64,000 bases of DNA. Origin: Centipeda felix. Its GTDB lineage: Bacteria > Bacillota > Negativicutes > Selenomonadales > Selenomonadaceae. The notes below the pieces were generated by a model. The model saw only the letters and a list, made by a program, of their open reading frames with translations. It did not search any database and was not told the origin of the DNA. Both the position numbers and the translations under genes were made by a program. This document shows positions 1 to 8,065 of this stretch, in pieces (within the stretch, counting starts at the first letter, position 1; every line of letters begins with the position of its first letter). Location of the stretch: the NCBI RefSeq assembly GCF_900186465.1, contig NZ_LT891958.1, forward strand, positions 124,001 through 188,000, written 5' to 3'.

Positions 1-4
1 AATA

Positions 5-36
5 AAGCCCTGCCCCGCAGAGCGGCAGCAGGGCTC
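5..36 (-). terminator. Terminator after secG
   Basis: Read on the minus strand, an 8-bp stem (AGCCCTGC / GCAGGGCT) closes a loop of about 14 bases and is followed by TTTATT. It lies directly after the secG stop codon, so it is a good rho-independent terminator for secG. Confidence 0.7.
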
Positions 37-50
37 CTGCACGGATACGG

Positions 51-278
51 TCAGCTCGACAACCGCGCGATAATGATCGTAATCACCCCGAACAGTATCG
101 CGAACACGACGGTCACGCGTGCGAGCAGCGCGTCCATGCCGCGTGCCTTGCCCGAGAACACCGTATCCTCGCCGCCGTCCAAGCCGCCCATGCCGGCAGA
201 CTTTGCCTCCTGTCCGAGCACAGACGCGATGAGGATGATCGCGACGATTGCATCCAGTACCATTAAAAGCGTGAGCAA
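51..278 (-). CDS. secG: Preprotein translocase subunit SecG
   Basis: SecG is the small accessory subunit of the SecYEG channel in the inner membrane. The 75 residues have the family pattern: a hydrophobic segment at about residues 3-22, a glycine-rich loop containing AGMGGLDGGEDTVFSG, and a second hydrophobic segment at about 53-72. The start is taken as TTG at 278 because GGAAGG lies about 9 bases upstream; the in-frame ATG at 263 would shorten the first membrane helix. A terminator follows at once. In many Firmicutes secG closes the gap-pgk-tpiA-pgm-eno cluster. Here four other genes lie between gpmI and secG, and eno is not in the window. Confidence 0.9.
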   Translation of the reverse strand: MLTLLMVLDAIVAIILIASVLGQEAKSAGMGGLDGGEDTVFSGKARGMDALLARVTVVFAILFGVITIIIARLSS

Positions 279-357
279 GAAAAAGCCCCTTCCTTCTTAA
301 AACGAACGATATTTTGTAATCATAACACAGAGAACGCAAACGTGGCAAGCGAAATGT

Positions 358-377
358 ATCCGCACCGCCATGCGGAT
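358..377 (-). terminator. Possible weak terminator after corC-like gene
   Basis: A 7-bp perfect stem (ATCCGCA / TGCGGAT) with a 6-base loop lies a few bases past the stop of the CorC-like gene on the minus strand. The following ACATTT is a poor T-run, so termination is uncertain. Confidence 0.35.
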
Positions 378-381
378 TCCG

Positions 382-1725
382 TCACTTCTCCCCGCTGGCG
401 GCCGGGAGCTCCTGTACCACGAGCATCGTATGCGGCATACGCAGCAGTACGCGTGTAATGCGGATGCCCTCTACCTCCTCCACATAGAGGAGTGCGCCCG
501 CATGCGCCGCCATCTGCCCGACGCGCGGTGCCTCGCCGAGCTGGTCATAGAGCCAGCCGCCGATACTGTCCACATCCTCATCCACGATGCAGACGCCGAG
601 GAGATCGTCGACCTCCTCGAGCAGCAGCTTTGCGTCGATGGAGCAGATATCGAGCCCGCGCCACTCGACGCTTTCGCGCTCGACGTCGAACTCGTCGCGG
701 ATGTCGCCGACAATCTGCTCGATGATGTCCTCGACGGTCACCATGCCCGCCGTTCCGCCGTACTCATCGACGACGATAGCCAGCTGCGAGCCCTGCTCCT
801 GCATCGTGCGCAGGAGGATACTGCCGTCCATGCTCTCGGGTACGATGAGTGCCTTGCGGATGTAGCGGCGCAGATTCAGCCGCTCCCCGCGCATGAGCGG
901 CGGCAGGAGATCTTTCACATGGATAAAGCCGATGATGTGATCCTTGTCCTCGTAGCAGACAGGATAGCGCGTCTGCTGCTCCTCGATGATAGTCTTGATG
1001 CGGTCGGCGGGCGAGTCATCCAGATAGAGACAGATCATATCCGTGCGCGGCACCATGATTTCACGTGCATTCAGTTCCGTAAAGGAGAACACCTTGTCAA
1101 CAAAGTCCGCCTCCGTGCTGTTGATGAGCCCCTGACGATAACTCTCCTTCATCAGGAGGCGAATCTCCTCCTCCGTATGGGCATCCTCGTTTTCGCCTTT
1201 GGCCTCGTAGCCGAGCTTGCGGCTGATATGATTGGCCACCGTGTTGAGCACCCAGACAAAGGGGCGCATCACGCGGCCAAAAAGTACCATGGGAAAGGAA
1301 ATCGCGAGAAGAATGCGCTCCACGTTGGCGATGGCCATGGACTTCGGCGTCAGCTCGCCGAGCACGATATGGAGCGAGGTGATGAGCGTAAAGGCGATCG
1401 CGAGCGCGACCGTGTGCCCGACCTCATCAGGGAGTCCGACACTCTGCGTGACAGGCAGGATCAGCACGGCAATCGCCGGCTCACCCACCCAGCCGAGGCC
1501 AAGTGAAGCAAGCGTGATGCCAAGCTGTGTCACAGACAGCGAGGAATCGAGATGATCGGTCAGCTGCTTCGCGTACTTTGCACGGCTGACGCCCTCGGCG
1601 ATCAGGGTCTCCAGACGTGACGGACGGATTTTGACACAGCAGAACTCTGCCGCGACGAAGAACCCATTCATGAAAATCAGAAAGACAACGAGCAGTAAAT
1701 CGAGTAGTGTGGGCAATATGTCCAC
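382..1725 (-). CDS. CNNM/CorC-family membrane protein with CBS domains
   Basis: This 447-residue protein belongs to the hemolysin C / CorC group of inner-membrane proteins, several of which act in magnesium or cobalt homeostasis. The order is typical: an N-terminal CNNM (DUF21) transmembrane domain at about residues 5-195 containing GELTPKSMAIAN, a pair of CBS domains at about 215-335 (beginning at AREIMVPRTDM and including VDEYGGTAGMVTVEDIIE), and a C-terminal CorC_HlyC domain that starts near 350. The start is GTG at 1725 with AAAGGAGG about 9 bases upstream. It lies 28 bases after the helicase gene and is probably cotranscribed with it. The transported ion cannot be read from the sequence. 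Confidence 0.9.
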   Translation of the reverse strand: MDILPTLLDLLLVVFLIFMNGFFVAAEFCCVKIRPSRLETLIAEGVSRAKYAKQLTDHLDSSLSVTQLGITLASLGLGWVGEPAIAVLILPVTQSVGLPDEVGHTVALAIAFTLITSLHIVLGELTPKSMAIANVERILLAISFPMVLFGRVMRPFVWVLNTVANHISRKLGYEAKGENEDAHTEEEIRLLMKESYRQGLINSTEADFVDKVFSFTELNAREIMVPRTDMICLYLDDSPADRIKTIIEEQQTRYPVCYEDKDHIIGFIHVKDLLPPLMRGERLNLRRYIRKALIVPESMDGSILLRTMQEQGSQLAIVVDEYGGTAGMVTVEDIIEQIVGDIRDEFDVERESVEWRGLDICSIDAKLLLEEVDDLLGVCIVDEDVDSIGGWLYDQLGEAPRVGQMAAHAGALLYVEEVEGIRITRVLLRMPHTMLVVQELPAASGEK

Positions 1726-1753
1726 GAGTCAAGGCCTCCTTTGGGAAGGAACA

Positions 1754-2848
1754 TCAATTGATCTTTTTCAAATCAAGTTTCATGCGGACAGCGAGGGCTT
1801 TCAGCCGCTCCACTTCCTTCGCATCGACAAGCGAGATGACTGTGCCCTCCTTGCCCGCGCGTGCCGTCCGTCCTGCACGGTGACGATAGGTGCGCACGTC
1901 CTCGGGCAAATCGACCTGAACGACATAGTCCACATCCTCGATATCCAGGCCGCGCGCAGCAAGATCGGTGGAGATGAGAAGCTGTACACGCCCCGTGCGG
2001 ATTGCATTGAGAGCGGCGCGCCGCTGATCGCGCCGCTCGCCGCCGAGCAGGGCGGCAACACGAATGCCTTCGTACTGCAGCTTCTCTGCCGCTTTTTCTG
2101 CGTCAAAGCTGCGCCCGACAAAGACCAGTCCCCGCCGAATCGGCAGGCGGCGCGCCAATTTCTGCACAGCCTTTATTTTATCACGAAACGGCACAATATG
2201 ATAGTAGTTTTCACACGTCGTCTCCTGCACTGCCGCACGGATGATGCGCAGTGCGCAGAGTTCCTCTGCCGCATGCACAGCCGCCACAGCCGCTGTCGCC
2301 GAGAGGAGGAGCATCTGCCGCTCACGGGGCAGGAGGTGCAGAACGGCACGCACCTCCGCACTGTGCTGCTTGTCGAGGAGGCGGTCGAACTCATCGAGCA
2401 CACAGAGGCGCACCTCCTGCAGTTTCAGTTTGCGGAGGCGGTGCAGCTCCACGATGCGCGGCGCAGAGCCGACGATGAGCGCCGGCTTTTTCTTCAGCGC
2501 GTCGATCTGCCGCTGTACATTCGCCCCGCCGATGAGGGCCTGCACGCTGACAGAGAGCCCTGCCGCCTGAATAAGATCCCGCGCGGCGCCCGCGATCTGC
2601 ATCGCGAGCTCATGCGTCGGTGCGAGAACGAGTACCTGTGCCGCGCGCACGGCGGGGTCAATGCGCATGAGTGCGGGCAGGAGGTAGGCGAGCGTCTTGC
2701 CCGTCCCCGTCGGAGCCTCGCCGATCAGGTTCTCGCCTGTGCACGCGGCAGGAATCACCTCCCGCTGGATCTCCGTCGGCTCCGTGATGCCGCGCGCAGC
2801 CAGTGCCGCCGCGAGCGGCTCGGGCACGCCAAGTGATGTAAAGTCCAT
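1754..2848 (-). CDS. DEAD-box ATP-dependent RNA helicase (DEFD variant)
   Basis: A compact 364-residue DEAD-box helicase that would unwind RNA duplexes in ribosome assembly or mRNA turnover. Visible motifs: Q-motif region PTEIQ (about residue 24-28), motif I APTGTGKT (45-52), PTHEL, motif II as DEFD (152-155) instead of DEAD, SAT (183-185), STDLAARGLD and HRAGRTARAG. There is no RNA-binding C-terminal extension. The start is ATG 2848 because AGGAGG sits 5 bases upstream; a TTG 15 bases further out lies upstream of that ribosome binding site. The size and the missing tail resemble YfmL-like minimal helicases, but the exact orthologue is not assigned. Confidence 0.88.
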   Translation of the reverse strand: MDFTSLGVPEPLAAALAARGITEPTEIQREVIPAACTGENLIGEAPTGTGKTLAYLLPALMRIDPAVRAAQVLVLAPTHELAMQIAGAARDLIQAAGLSVSVQALIGGANVQRQIDALKKKPALIVGSAPRIVELHRLRKLKLQEVRLCVLDEFDRLLDKQHSAEVRAVLHLLPRERQMLLLSATAAVAAVHAAEELCALRIIRAAVQETTCENYYHIVPFRDKIKAVQKLARRLPIRRGLVFVGRSFDAEKAAEKLQYEGIRVAALLGGERRDQRRAALNAIRTGRVQLLISTDLAARGLDIEDVDYVVQVDLPEDVRTYRHRAGRTARAGKEGTVISLVDAKEVERLKALAVRMKLDLKKIN

Positions 2849-2878
2849 CGTATCCTCCTGCAAACCAGATCTAAATGT

Positions 2879-2945
2879 TAGGGAAACACGGATAAATTCG
2901 ACACAGCCATCTTAGCGCATTCGCTTGGCAGTCCGCGTTTCCCAA
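2879..2945 (-). repeat. Eroded copy of the TA-flanked inverted-repeat element (copy D)
   Basis: The left 41 bases (TAGGGAAACACGGATAAATT onwards) match the left end of the 166-bp element at 14870. After that only a shortened match to the right end remains (GGCAGTCC, then GCGTTTCCC), missing the TTTTATCA part. It lies between topB and the helicase gene. Strand is arbitrary. Confidence 0.65.
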
Positions 2946-2946
2946 A

Positions 2947-2987
2947 GCCTCCCCCGCCGCTGCGGGGGGGACCGCTTGCGGTGGTGG
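2947..2987 (+). repeat. GC-rich double-hairpin repeat, copy 1
   Basis: Two adjacent palindromes, CCCCCGCCGCTGCGGGGG and ACCGCTTGCGGT. The same arrangement recurs in inverse orientation at 43912-43953, so this looks like a REP-type intergenic repeat. Because it lies just past topB, it may also help end that transcript. Confidence 0.6.
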
Positions 2988-3017
2988 GGGCGCCATGAGC
3001 GACAGAGGAGGCTCACC

Positions 3018-5162
3018 TTACTGGTCAAAAAACAGCGCATCCATCTCCGCCTGCTCATCTGCCGTCGGTGTGTAGCTGCGGCGCGCCGTCATCGCGGCGG
3101 CAGGGGGATGTGCCCCCATCCCGTCCGCAGAACCGCGCGGCACACGCCGTCCCGCAAAGTTCGGCTTGCCGCCCGCATCATCCGCCGTCATGCGGCACTG
3201 CGGGAACGCCGAGCAGCCCCAAAAATCGCCGTGCTTTCCCTTGCGTTTCAGCATGACGCCGCGCCCGCAGGCAGGACATGGTATCCCCTCGCCTCCCGTG
3301 ATCTGCGCCGTCCGTGCCGCTTCGCAGAGATCACGTGCGAATGCCGCCTGCCCCGCGAGGAATTCCTCGGGCGTCCCCACGCCGTCCGCCATCGCGTGCA
3401 GCTGATCCTCCCAGATCGCCGTCGCATCGGGATACGTCATCGTATCGGGCAGCGCGTCGATAAGGAGATATGCCTCCGCCGTCGGCGTCAGCACCTTCTT
3501 CTTTCCCGCAGCATGGAGGAATTTGCGGCGGATGAGATCCTCGATGATGCTCGCACGCGTCGCCTCCGTCCCAATGCCGGACACATCGCGCAGCATCTTT
3601 TTCGCCGCCTCGTCCTTGACGTACTTGTGAATCTCCTTCATCCCCTGGAGGAGCGTCGCGGGCGTAAACCGTGCGGGCGGCTTTGTCTGCCGCTCCTTCG
3701 TCTCTGCCGAGACGAACGCCGCCGCGTCGCCCTTTTTCATCGGCGGGAGTACCGTACTCTCCTCGTCCTCCTCGTCCTCCTTCTCCGCATCCTCGGACTC
3801 ATTCTTCCCCGCACGGTACATCGTGCGCCATCCCGCCGTACGTTCCGTACGTCCGCGCGCCGTGAACGTCTCACCGTGATGCGTCACTTCTGCCTTCGTC
3901 TGATCGTAGACATAGTTCGGACAGAACTGCGCAATGTAGGCACGCGCGATCAGCTCGTAGATATTGCGCTCCACCGCTGTGAGCCGCGCGAGGTTCACGG
4001 GCACGGTTGTCGGGATGATCGCATGATGTGCCGAAATCTTTGCGTCGTTCCACGCGCGCGACTTCTGCGCGGCATCGGCCGCCCGTGCCCACCCCGCAAG
4101 CGGCGTATCAGAGAGCGCGGCAAGGTTGCCGAGAATCTTTGCCGCATCCTTGTGCTGACTCACGGGCAGATACTCTGCATCCGAGCGCGGATAGCTGGTC
4201 AGTTTTTCCTCGTACAGCTTCTGTGCCGTATCGAGCACCTGCTGAGGTTCATAGCCGTAGCGTTTGCCTGCGAGCACCTGCAGTGCCGAGAGCGAAAAGG
4301 GCAGCGGCGGCGGCTCCTCCTTTTTTTTGCGCTCATACTTCGTCACCACGCCGTCTGCGGGCGGCTCGCCGAATGACGCCGCAGCAGCATCTGCTGCTGC
4401 CCGATCCACGAGGCGCCCCTCAGGATCGAGCGGCGTACGCTCCTCCGACGGTTTCCACCGCGCACGAAAGGACTCCCCTGCCTCTGTGCGGAACAGTGCA
4501 TCGACAAGATAGTAGGTCGCGGGCGTAAAGTGCTCGATCTCGCGCTCCCGCCGCACCACGAGTGCCAGCGTCGGCGTCTTGACCCTCCCGATGGGCAGGA
4601 CGAGCCGCGCATGCCCGGCTCGCCGCGCCGCGAGCGTATAGGCGCGTGAGAGATTCATCCCGATGAGCCAGTCCGCACGCGCCCGTGCAAGTGCCGAGAG
4701 CTTCAGCGGAAGGAAATCCTCGTTGTCGCGCAGATCATTCAGCGCATCGTGAATGCTCTTATCGTCAAGTGCATTGATGAGAATACGGCGCACGGGCTTT
4801 GTATTGCCGAGGAAGTCCAGCACCTCATCCACCAAGAGCTGGCCCTCTCGATCAGGGTCGCCGGCATGCACGATCTCATCGGCACGCGTGATCAGCCCTT
4901 TCACCACCGCGAACTGCTGCGCCGCGCTCTCATTGACAACGAGATGCCACTCCTTCGGCAGGATCGGCAGATCCTCCGCGCGCCAGCGTTTCAGCGCAGG
5001 ATCGTACTCCTCGGGCTCAGCCTGACGCAGCACGTGACCAAAGAGCCACGTCACCACGCCGCCGCCCGTCTCAATCCATCCGGAGCCTTTGCGGTGCGGC
5101 GCAGGAAGACATACGGCAAGCGCGCGGCCGACGCTCGGCTTCTCCGCAATATAGAGCCTCAC
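3018..5162 (-). CDS. topB: DNA topoisomerase III
   Basis: A type IA topoisomerase that relaxes and decatenates DNA through single-strand breaks. The 714 residues show an N-terminal TOPRIM domain starting LYIAEKPSVGRAL with the acidic triad DPDREG (102-107), GRVKTPTLALV (about 192-202), the catalytic tyrosine in LTSYPRSDAEYLP (Tyr324), an acidic low-complexity insert near residues 480-500, and one C-terminal zinc ribbon (CPAC...C...C). The start is GTG 5162: GAAGGTG lies 5-6 bases upstream and residue 2 begins the conserved strand. This GTG overlaps the stop of the YkvA-like gene (GTGA), indicating translational coupling. Confidence 0.93.
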   Translation of the reverse strand: MRLYIAEKPSVGRALAVCLPAPHRKGSGWIETGGGVVTWLFGHVLRQAEPEEYDPALKRWRAEDLPILPKEWHLVVNESAAQQFAVVKGLITRADEIVHAGDPDREGQLLVDEVLDFLGNTKPVRRILINALDDKSIHDALNDLRDNEDFLPLKLSALARARADWLIGMNLSRAYTLAARRAGHARLVLPIGRVKTPTLALVVRREREIEHFTPATYYLVDALFRTEAGESFRARWKPSEERTPLDPEGRLVDRAAADAAAASFGEPPADGVVTKYERKKKEEPPPLPFSLSALQVLAGKRYGYEPQQVLDTAQKLYEEKLTSYPRSDAEYLPVSQHKDAAKILGNLAALSDTPLAGWARAADAAQKSRAWNDAKISAHHAIIPTTVPVNLARLTAVERNIYELIARAYIAQFCPNYVYDQTKAEVTHHGETFTARGRTERTAGWRTMYRAGKNESEDAEKEDEEDEESTVLPPMKKGDAAAFVSAETKERQTKPPARFTPATLLQGMKEIHKYVKDEAAKKMLRDVSGIGTEATRASIIEDLIRRKFLHAAGKKKVLTPTAEAYLLIDALPDTMTYPDATAIWEDQLHAMADGVGTPEEFLAGQAAFARDLCEAARTAQITGGEGIPCPACGRGVMLKRKGKHGDFWGCSAFPQCRMTADDAGGKPNFAGRRVPRGSADGMGAHPPAAAMTARRSYTPTADEQAEMDALFFDQ

Positions 5163-5518
5163 GAAAGCACCTTCACGAGTGCCCAAACAAAGATGACAAT
5201 CCACAGGAGCATGAGCACAGAGGCCCCTACAAGCAGCCACGTGCCGTAGCGCTCCACACGGCGTTCACCCTCCATGCGCGTATGCGCGGGCAGCATACGG
5301 ATCAGCAGCGACGTCGCCGCAGGGAGAATCACCATATCATCCATTGCACCGAATAGAGGAATCGTATCCGGGATAATATCAATCGGGCTGATAAGATAAA
5401 GCAGTGAAAGCGGAAAGAGAAATTTCACGGCGCGCGGCGTATCGCGCTGCAGCATCGCGTAGAGCAGCAGGGCAATATTGCGCCGCATGGCACGCAGAAG
5501 CACCAAAAATCGCAGCAT
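5159..5518 (-). CDS. YkvA-like DUF1232 membrane protein
   Basis: A 119-residue protein of the DUF1232 (YkvA) family. The signature LYLISPIDIIPDTIPLFGAM sits in the middle, in a hydrophobic stretch at about residues 32-60, and a second strong hydrophobic segment spans about 93-117. The function is unknown. ATG 5518 has GGAGG 5 bases upstream. It overlaps topB by 4 bases and follows the gpmI terminator, so it and topB probably form a separate two-gene transcript. Confidence 0.8.
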   Translation of the reverse strand: MLRFLVLLRAMRRNIALLLYAMLQRDTPRAVKFLFPLSLLYLISPIDIIPDTIPLFGAMDDMVILPAATSLLIRMLPAHTRMEGERRVERYGTWLLVGASVLMLLWIVIFVWALVKVLS

Positions 5519-5584
5519 AAAGACCTCCGATCATGAAATGAATAGATTTAGTATACCATTCCGCCCGCTTTCTTTCAAACGAAA

Positions 5585-5612
5585 AAGACAGGTGCATACG
5601 CACCCGTCCTTT
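5585..5612 (-). terminator. Terminator after gpmI
   Basis: On the minus strand the stem GACGGGTGC / GCACCTGTC with a GTAT loop is followed by TTTTTCG, about 20 bases after the gpmI stop. This closes the pgk-tpiA-gpmI transcript. Confidence 0.75.
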
Positions 5613-5626
5613 CAAACAAAACGATC

Positions 5627-7183
5627 TTACTTCAGCGTTATGAGCGGTTTGCCCGTCATCTCCTTCGGAATCGCAAGACCTGCGAGTGTGAGGAGAGTCG
5701 GTGCAATATCACAGAGCGCGCCCTTGTGGATGTCCTTCACGCGGTCAGAAACGACGATGAACGGTACGGGGTTCGTCGTGTGCTTCGTAAACGGCTGATT
5801 GTTGTCGTAGTCCCACATCTTGTCTGCATTTCCATGATCTGCGGTAATACAGACCTCACCGCCGACCTCGCGGATGGCATCAACGAAACGCCCAACGCAG
5901 GTATCCACCGTCTCGACCGCCTTGACAACTGCCGGGACAACCCCCGTATGTCCGACCATGTCGCAGTTGGCATAGTTGAGGATGATGAAGTCATACTTGC
6001 GGGACTTGATCGCCTCGACGACCTTGTCCGTGACCTCGATCGCGCTCATCTCAGGCTGCAGATCATAGGTCGCCACCTTCGGGGAATGCACGAGAATGCG
6101 GTCCTCGCCCTTGTACGGCTGCTCGACGCCGCCGTTGAAGAAGAATGTAACGTGTGCGTACTTCTCCGTCTCCGCGATGCGCAGCTGGGTATAACCGAGA
6201 TCCTGCACATACTGGCCAAAGGTGTTGTCGATCTCCTCGGGCGGGAACGCCACGAGTGCGTTCATCCCTGCCTCGTACTCCGAGAATGTCGCAAAGGGAA
6301 TTTTCAGCGATTCGTCGCGCGCAAAGCCGTCGAACTTTGCATCGACAAAGGCATGCGTCAGCTGACGCGCACGGTCGGGACGGAAATTGTAGAAAATCGC
6401 GCCGTCGCCGTTCTTCATGCCGTGATAGCCCTCGACCACGAACGGCACGACGAACTCATCCGTCACGCCCTCGGGCTTCTCGCTCGTATCCGCGTACGAT
6501 GCGAGCAGTCCTGCCACAGCGGTTTTCGCCACCGTCTTTGCCTTGGCGTGGGCAATCGCCTCATAGGCGAGCTGCTCACGCTCCCAGCGCTTGTCGCGAT
6601 CCATAGCGTAGTAACGCCCGCTGACCGTAGCGATCTTGCCGACGCCGATCTCCGCCGCCTTTTTCTCGACCGCCTCGAGATACTCCTGTGCGCTCTTGGG
6701 CGGCACGTCGCGCCCGTCGAGGAAGGCATGAATCCAGACCTCGGTCAGTCCCTCGCGCTTCGCGAGTTCGAGCACGGCGAAAAGATGATCATCGTGGCTG
6801 TGCACGCCGCCCGGAGAAACCAGGCCCATGACATGCAGCGCACCACCGTGCTCCTTGACCCCGCGCACGATGGTGAGCAGCGCCTTGTTCTTGAAAAAGT
6901 CACCGTTCTTGATGTCACGCGTGATGCGCGTAAGCTGCTGATAGACGATGCGCCCTGCGCCGATATTCGTGTGGCCGACCTCAGAGTTGCCCATCTGACC
7001 GTCCGGCAGACCGACGTACTCACCAGATGCCTGGATTTCCGTATGACGGAACTCCTTCATCAGGCCATCGAGCACAGGCGTCTTTGCTATCGCAATGGCA
7101 TTGTACTTCAGATCGTTTGGATCGCCATCGCCGAATCCGTCCATGATGATGAGTGCAACAGGTGCGTTCTTTAGTTTTGCCAT
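5627..7183 (-). CDS. gpmI: 2,3-bisphosphoglycerate-independent phosphoglycerate mutase
   Basis: Interconverts 3- and 2-phosphoglycerate in the cytoplasm by a phosphoserine intermediate at a two-manganese site. The 518 residues match the family length. Visible are the N-terminal metal site in LIIMDGFG (Asp15), the catalytic serine in DGQMGNSEVGHTNIGAGR (Ser67), FLDGRDVPP, NFRPDRARQL and the C-terminal metal cluster with ITADHGNADKM. It is the last gene of the pgk-tpiA-gpmI series and is followed by a terminator. The ribosome binding site (AGAAAGATG) is weaker than those of its neighbours. Confidence 0.97.
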   Translation of the reverse strand: MAKLKNAPVALIIMDGFGDGDPNDLKYNAIAIAKTPVLDGLMKEFRHTEIQASGEYVGLPDGQMGNSEVGHTNIGAGRIVYQQLTRITRDIKNGDFFKNKALLTIVRGVKEHGGALHVMGLVSPGGVHSHDDHLFAVLELAKREGLTEVWIHAFLDGRDVPPKSAQEYLEAVEKKAAEIGVGKIATVSGRYYAMDRDKRWEREQLAYEAIAHAKAKTVAKTAVAGLLASYADTSEKPEGVTDEFVVPFVVEGYHGMKNGDGAIFYNFRPDRARQLTHAFVDAKFDGFARDESLKIPFATFSEYEAGMNALVAFPPEEIDNTFGQYVQDLGYTQLRIAETEKYAHVTFFFNGGVEQPYKGEDRILVHSPKVATYDLQPEMSAIEVTDKVVEAIKSRKYDFIILNYANCDMVGHTGVVPAVVKAVETVDTCVGRFVDAIREVGGEVCITADHGNADKMWDYDNNQPFTKHTTNPVPFIVVSDRVKDIHKGALCDIAPTLLTLAGLAIPKEMTGKPLITLK

Positions 7184-7221
7184 AATATTGACATCTTTCT
7201 AAGAGCTTTTGCTCAAAACTC

Positions 7222-7264
7222 GTATGGCGCTTCATTCCCGCCGAGCGGAAAATCCACGCCATAC
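7222..7264 (-). other. Inverted repeat between tpiA and gpmI
   Basis: The 8-bp arms GTATGGCG and CGCCATAC enclose 27 bases that include the smaller palindrome CCGCTCGGCGG. A second small hairpin (GAGCAAAAGCTC) lies next to it. There is no T-run, so it may be an RNA processing or stability element within the glycolytic mRNA rather than a terminator. Confidence 0.35.
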
Positions 7265-7282
7265 AAAATGAGGGTACGATCA

Positions 7283-8032
7283 TCAGAAATTCACGATTGC
7301 CGCGAAATCCTGTGCCTTCAGCGAAGCGCCGCCGACAAGTGCACCGTCGACATTCGGCTGCTTCATGAGATCCTTGATCGTCGCCGGCTTGACACTGCCG
7401 CCGTACTGAATACGGATCGCGTCGGCTGTCTGCGCATTGAACTTCTTCGCGACTGCCTCGCGGATCGCCCTGCAGACCTCCTCAGCCTGCTCGAAGCTCG
7501 CCGTCTTGCCCGTGCCGATCGCCCAGATTGGCTCGTAGGCGATGACAAGCTTTCCCGCCTCATCTGCCGTAAAGCCCTCGAGCGCGGCGTTGATCTGCGC
7601 AACGACGTGCTCAATGTACTTGCCTGCCTCACGGACCGCAAGCGACTCGCCGCAGCAGATGATCGGCGTGATGCCTGCCGCGTATGCAGCACGGGCACGC
7701 TTGTTGACGCCCTCATCCGTCTCACCGAAGTAGTCGCGGCGCTCGCTGTGTCCGAGGATGACGTAGTCTGCGCCGATCTCCTTCAGCATATCTGTCGAGA
7801 TCTCGCCCGTATAGGCGCCGCTCTTCTCCCAGTGCACATTCTGCGCACCAATGTGGATGTTCGTTCCCTTGACCGCATCGGCGACAGCGGCGAGTGCCGT
7901 TGCTGTCGGGCAGGCGACGACCGTGGCCTTTGCATCCTTAACGAGCGGGATGAGCTCCTTGACGAGCGAAACACCCGCTGCGATCGTGTTGTTCATTTTC
8001 CAGTTTCCGGCGATAATCGGAGTCCGTGCCAT
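7283..8032 (-). CDS. tpiA: Triose-phosphate isomerase
   Basis: Interconverts dihydroxyacetone phosphate and glyceraldehyde 3-phosphate. The 249 residues form a standard TIM barrel with substrate-binding Lys12 (GNWKMN), electrophile His95 (LGHSERR), catalytic Glu167 (AYEPIWAIGTGK) and the phosphate-binding QYGGSVKP. The start is ATG 8032, with AAGGAG 6 bases upstream. It lies 33 bases after pgk and about 100 bases before gpmI. Besides glycolysis, it would use the dihydroxyacetone phosphate made by the aldolase/mtnA pathway encoded just upstream on the other strand. Confidence 0.97.
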   Translation of the reverse strand: MARTPIIAGNWKMNNTIAAGVSLVKELIPLVKDAKATVVACPTATALAAVADAVKGTNIHIGAQNVHWEKSGAYTGEISTDMLKEIGADYVILGHSERRDYFGETDEGVNKRARAAYAAGITPIICCGESLAVREAGKYIEHVVAQINAALEGFTADEAGKLVIAYEPIWAIGTGKTASFEQAEEVCRAIREAVAKKFNAQTADAIRIQYGGSVKPATIKDLMKQPNVDGALVGGASLKAQDFAAIVNF

Positions 8033-8065
8033 AGTTTTCTCCTTCTGTATCAAACGTAGATGTTC

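Noticed and set aside
2947-2987. Calling the hairpin after topB a simple terminator
   Set aside because: No T-run follows on the minus strand, and the same double-hairpin recurs at 43912 away from a matching gene end, so a repeat is the better description.
370-4376. Plus-strand frames of several hundred codons opposite the CorC-like, helicase and topB genes
   Set aside because: All are shadows of well-supported minus-strand genes in GC-rich DNA.
5726-7174. 482-codon plus-strand frame opposite gpmI
   Set aside because: Antisense of gpmI with no recognisable protein features.
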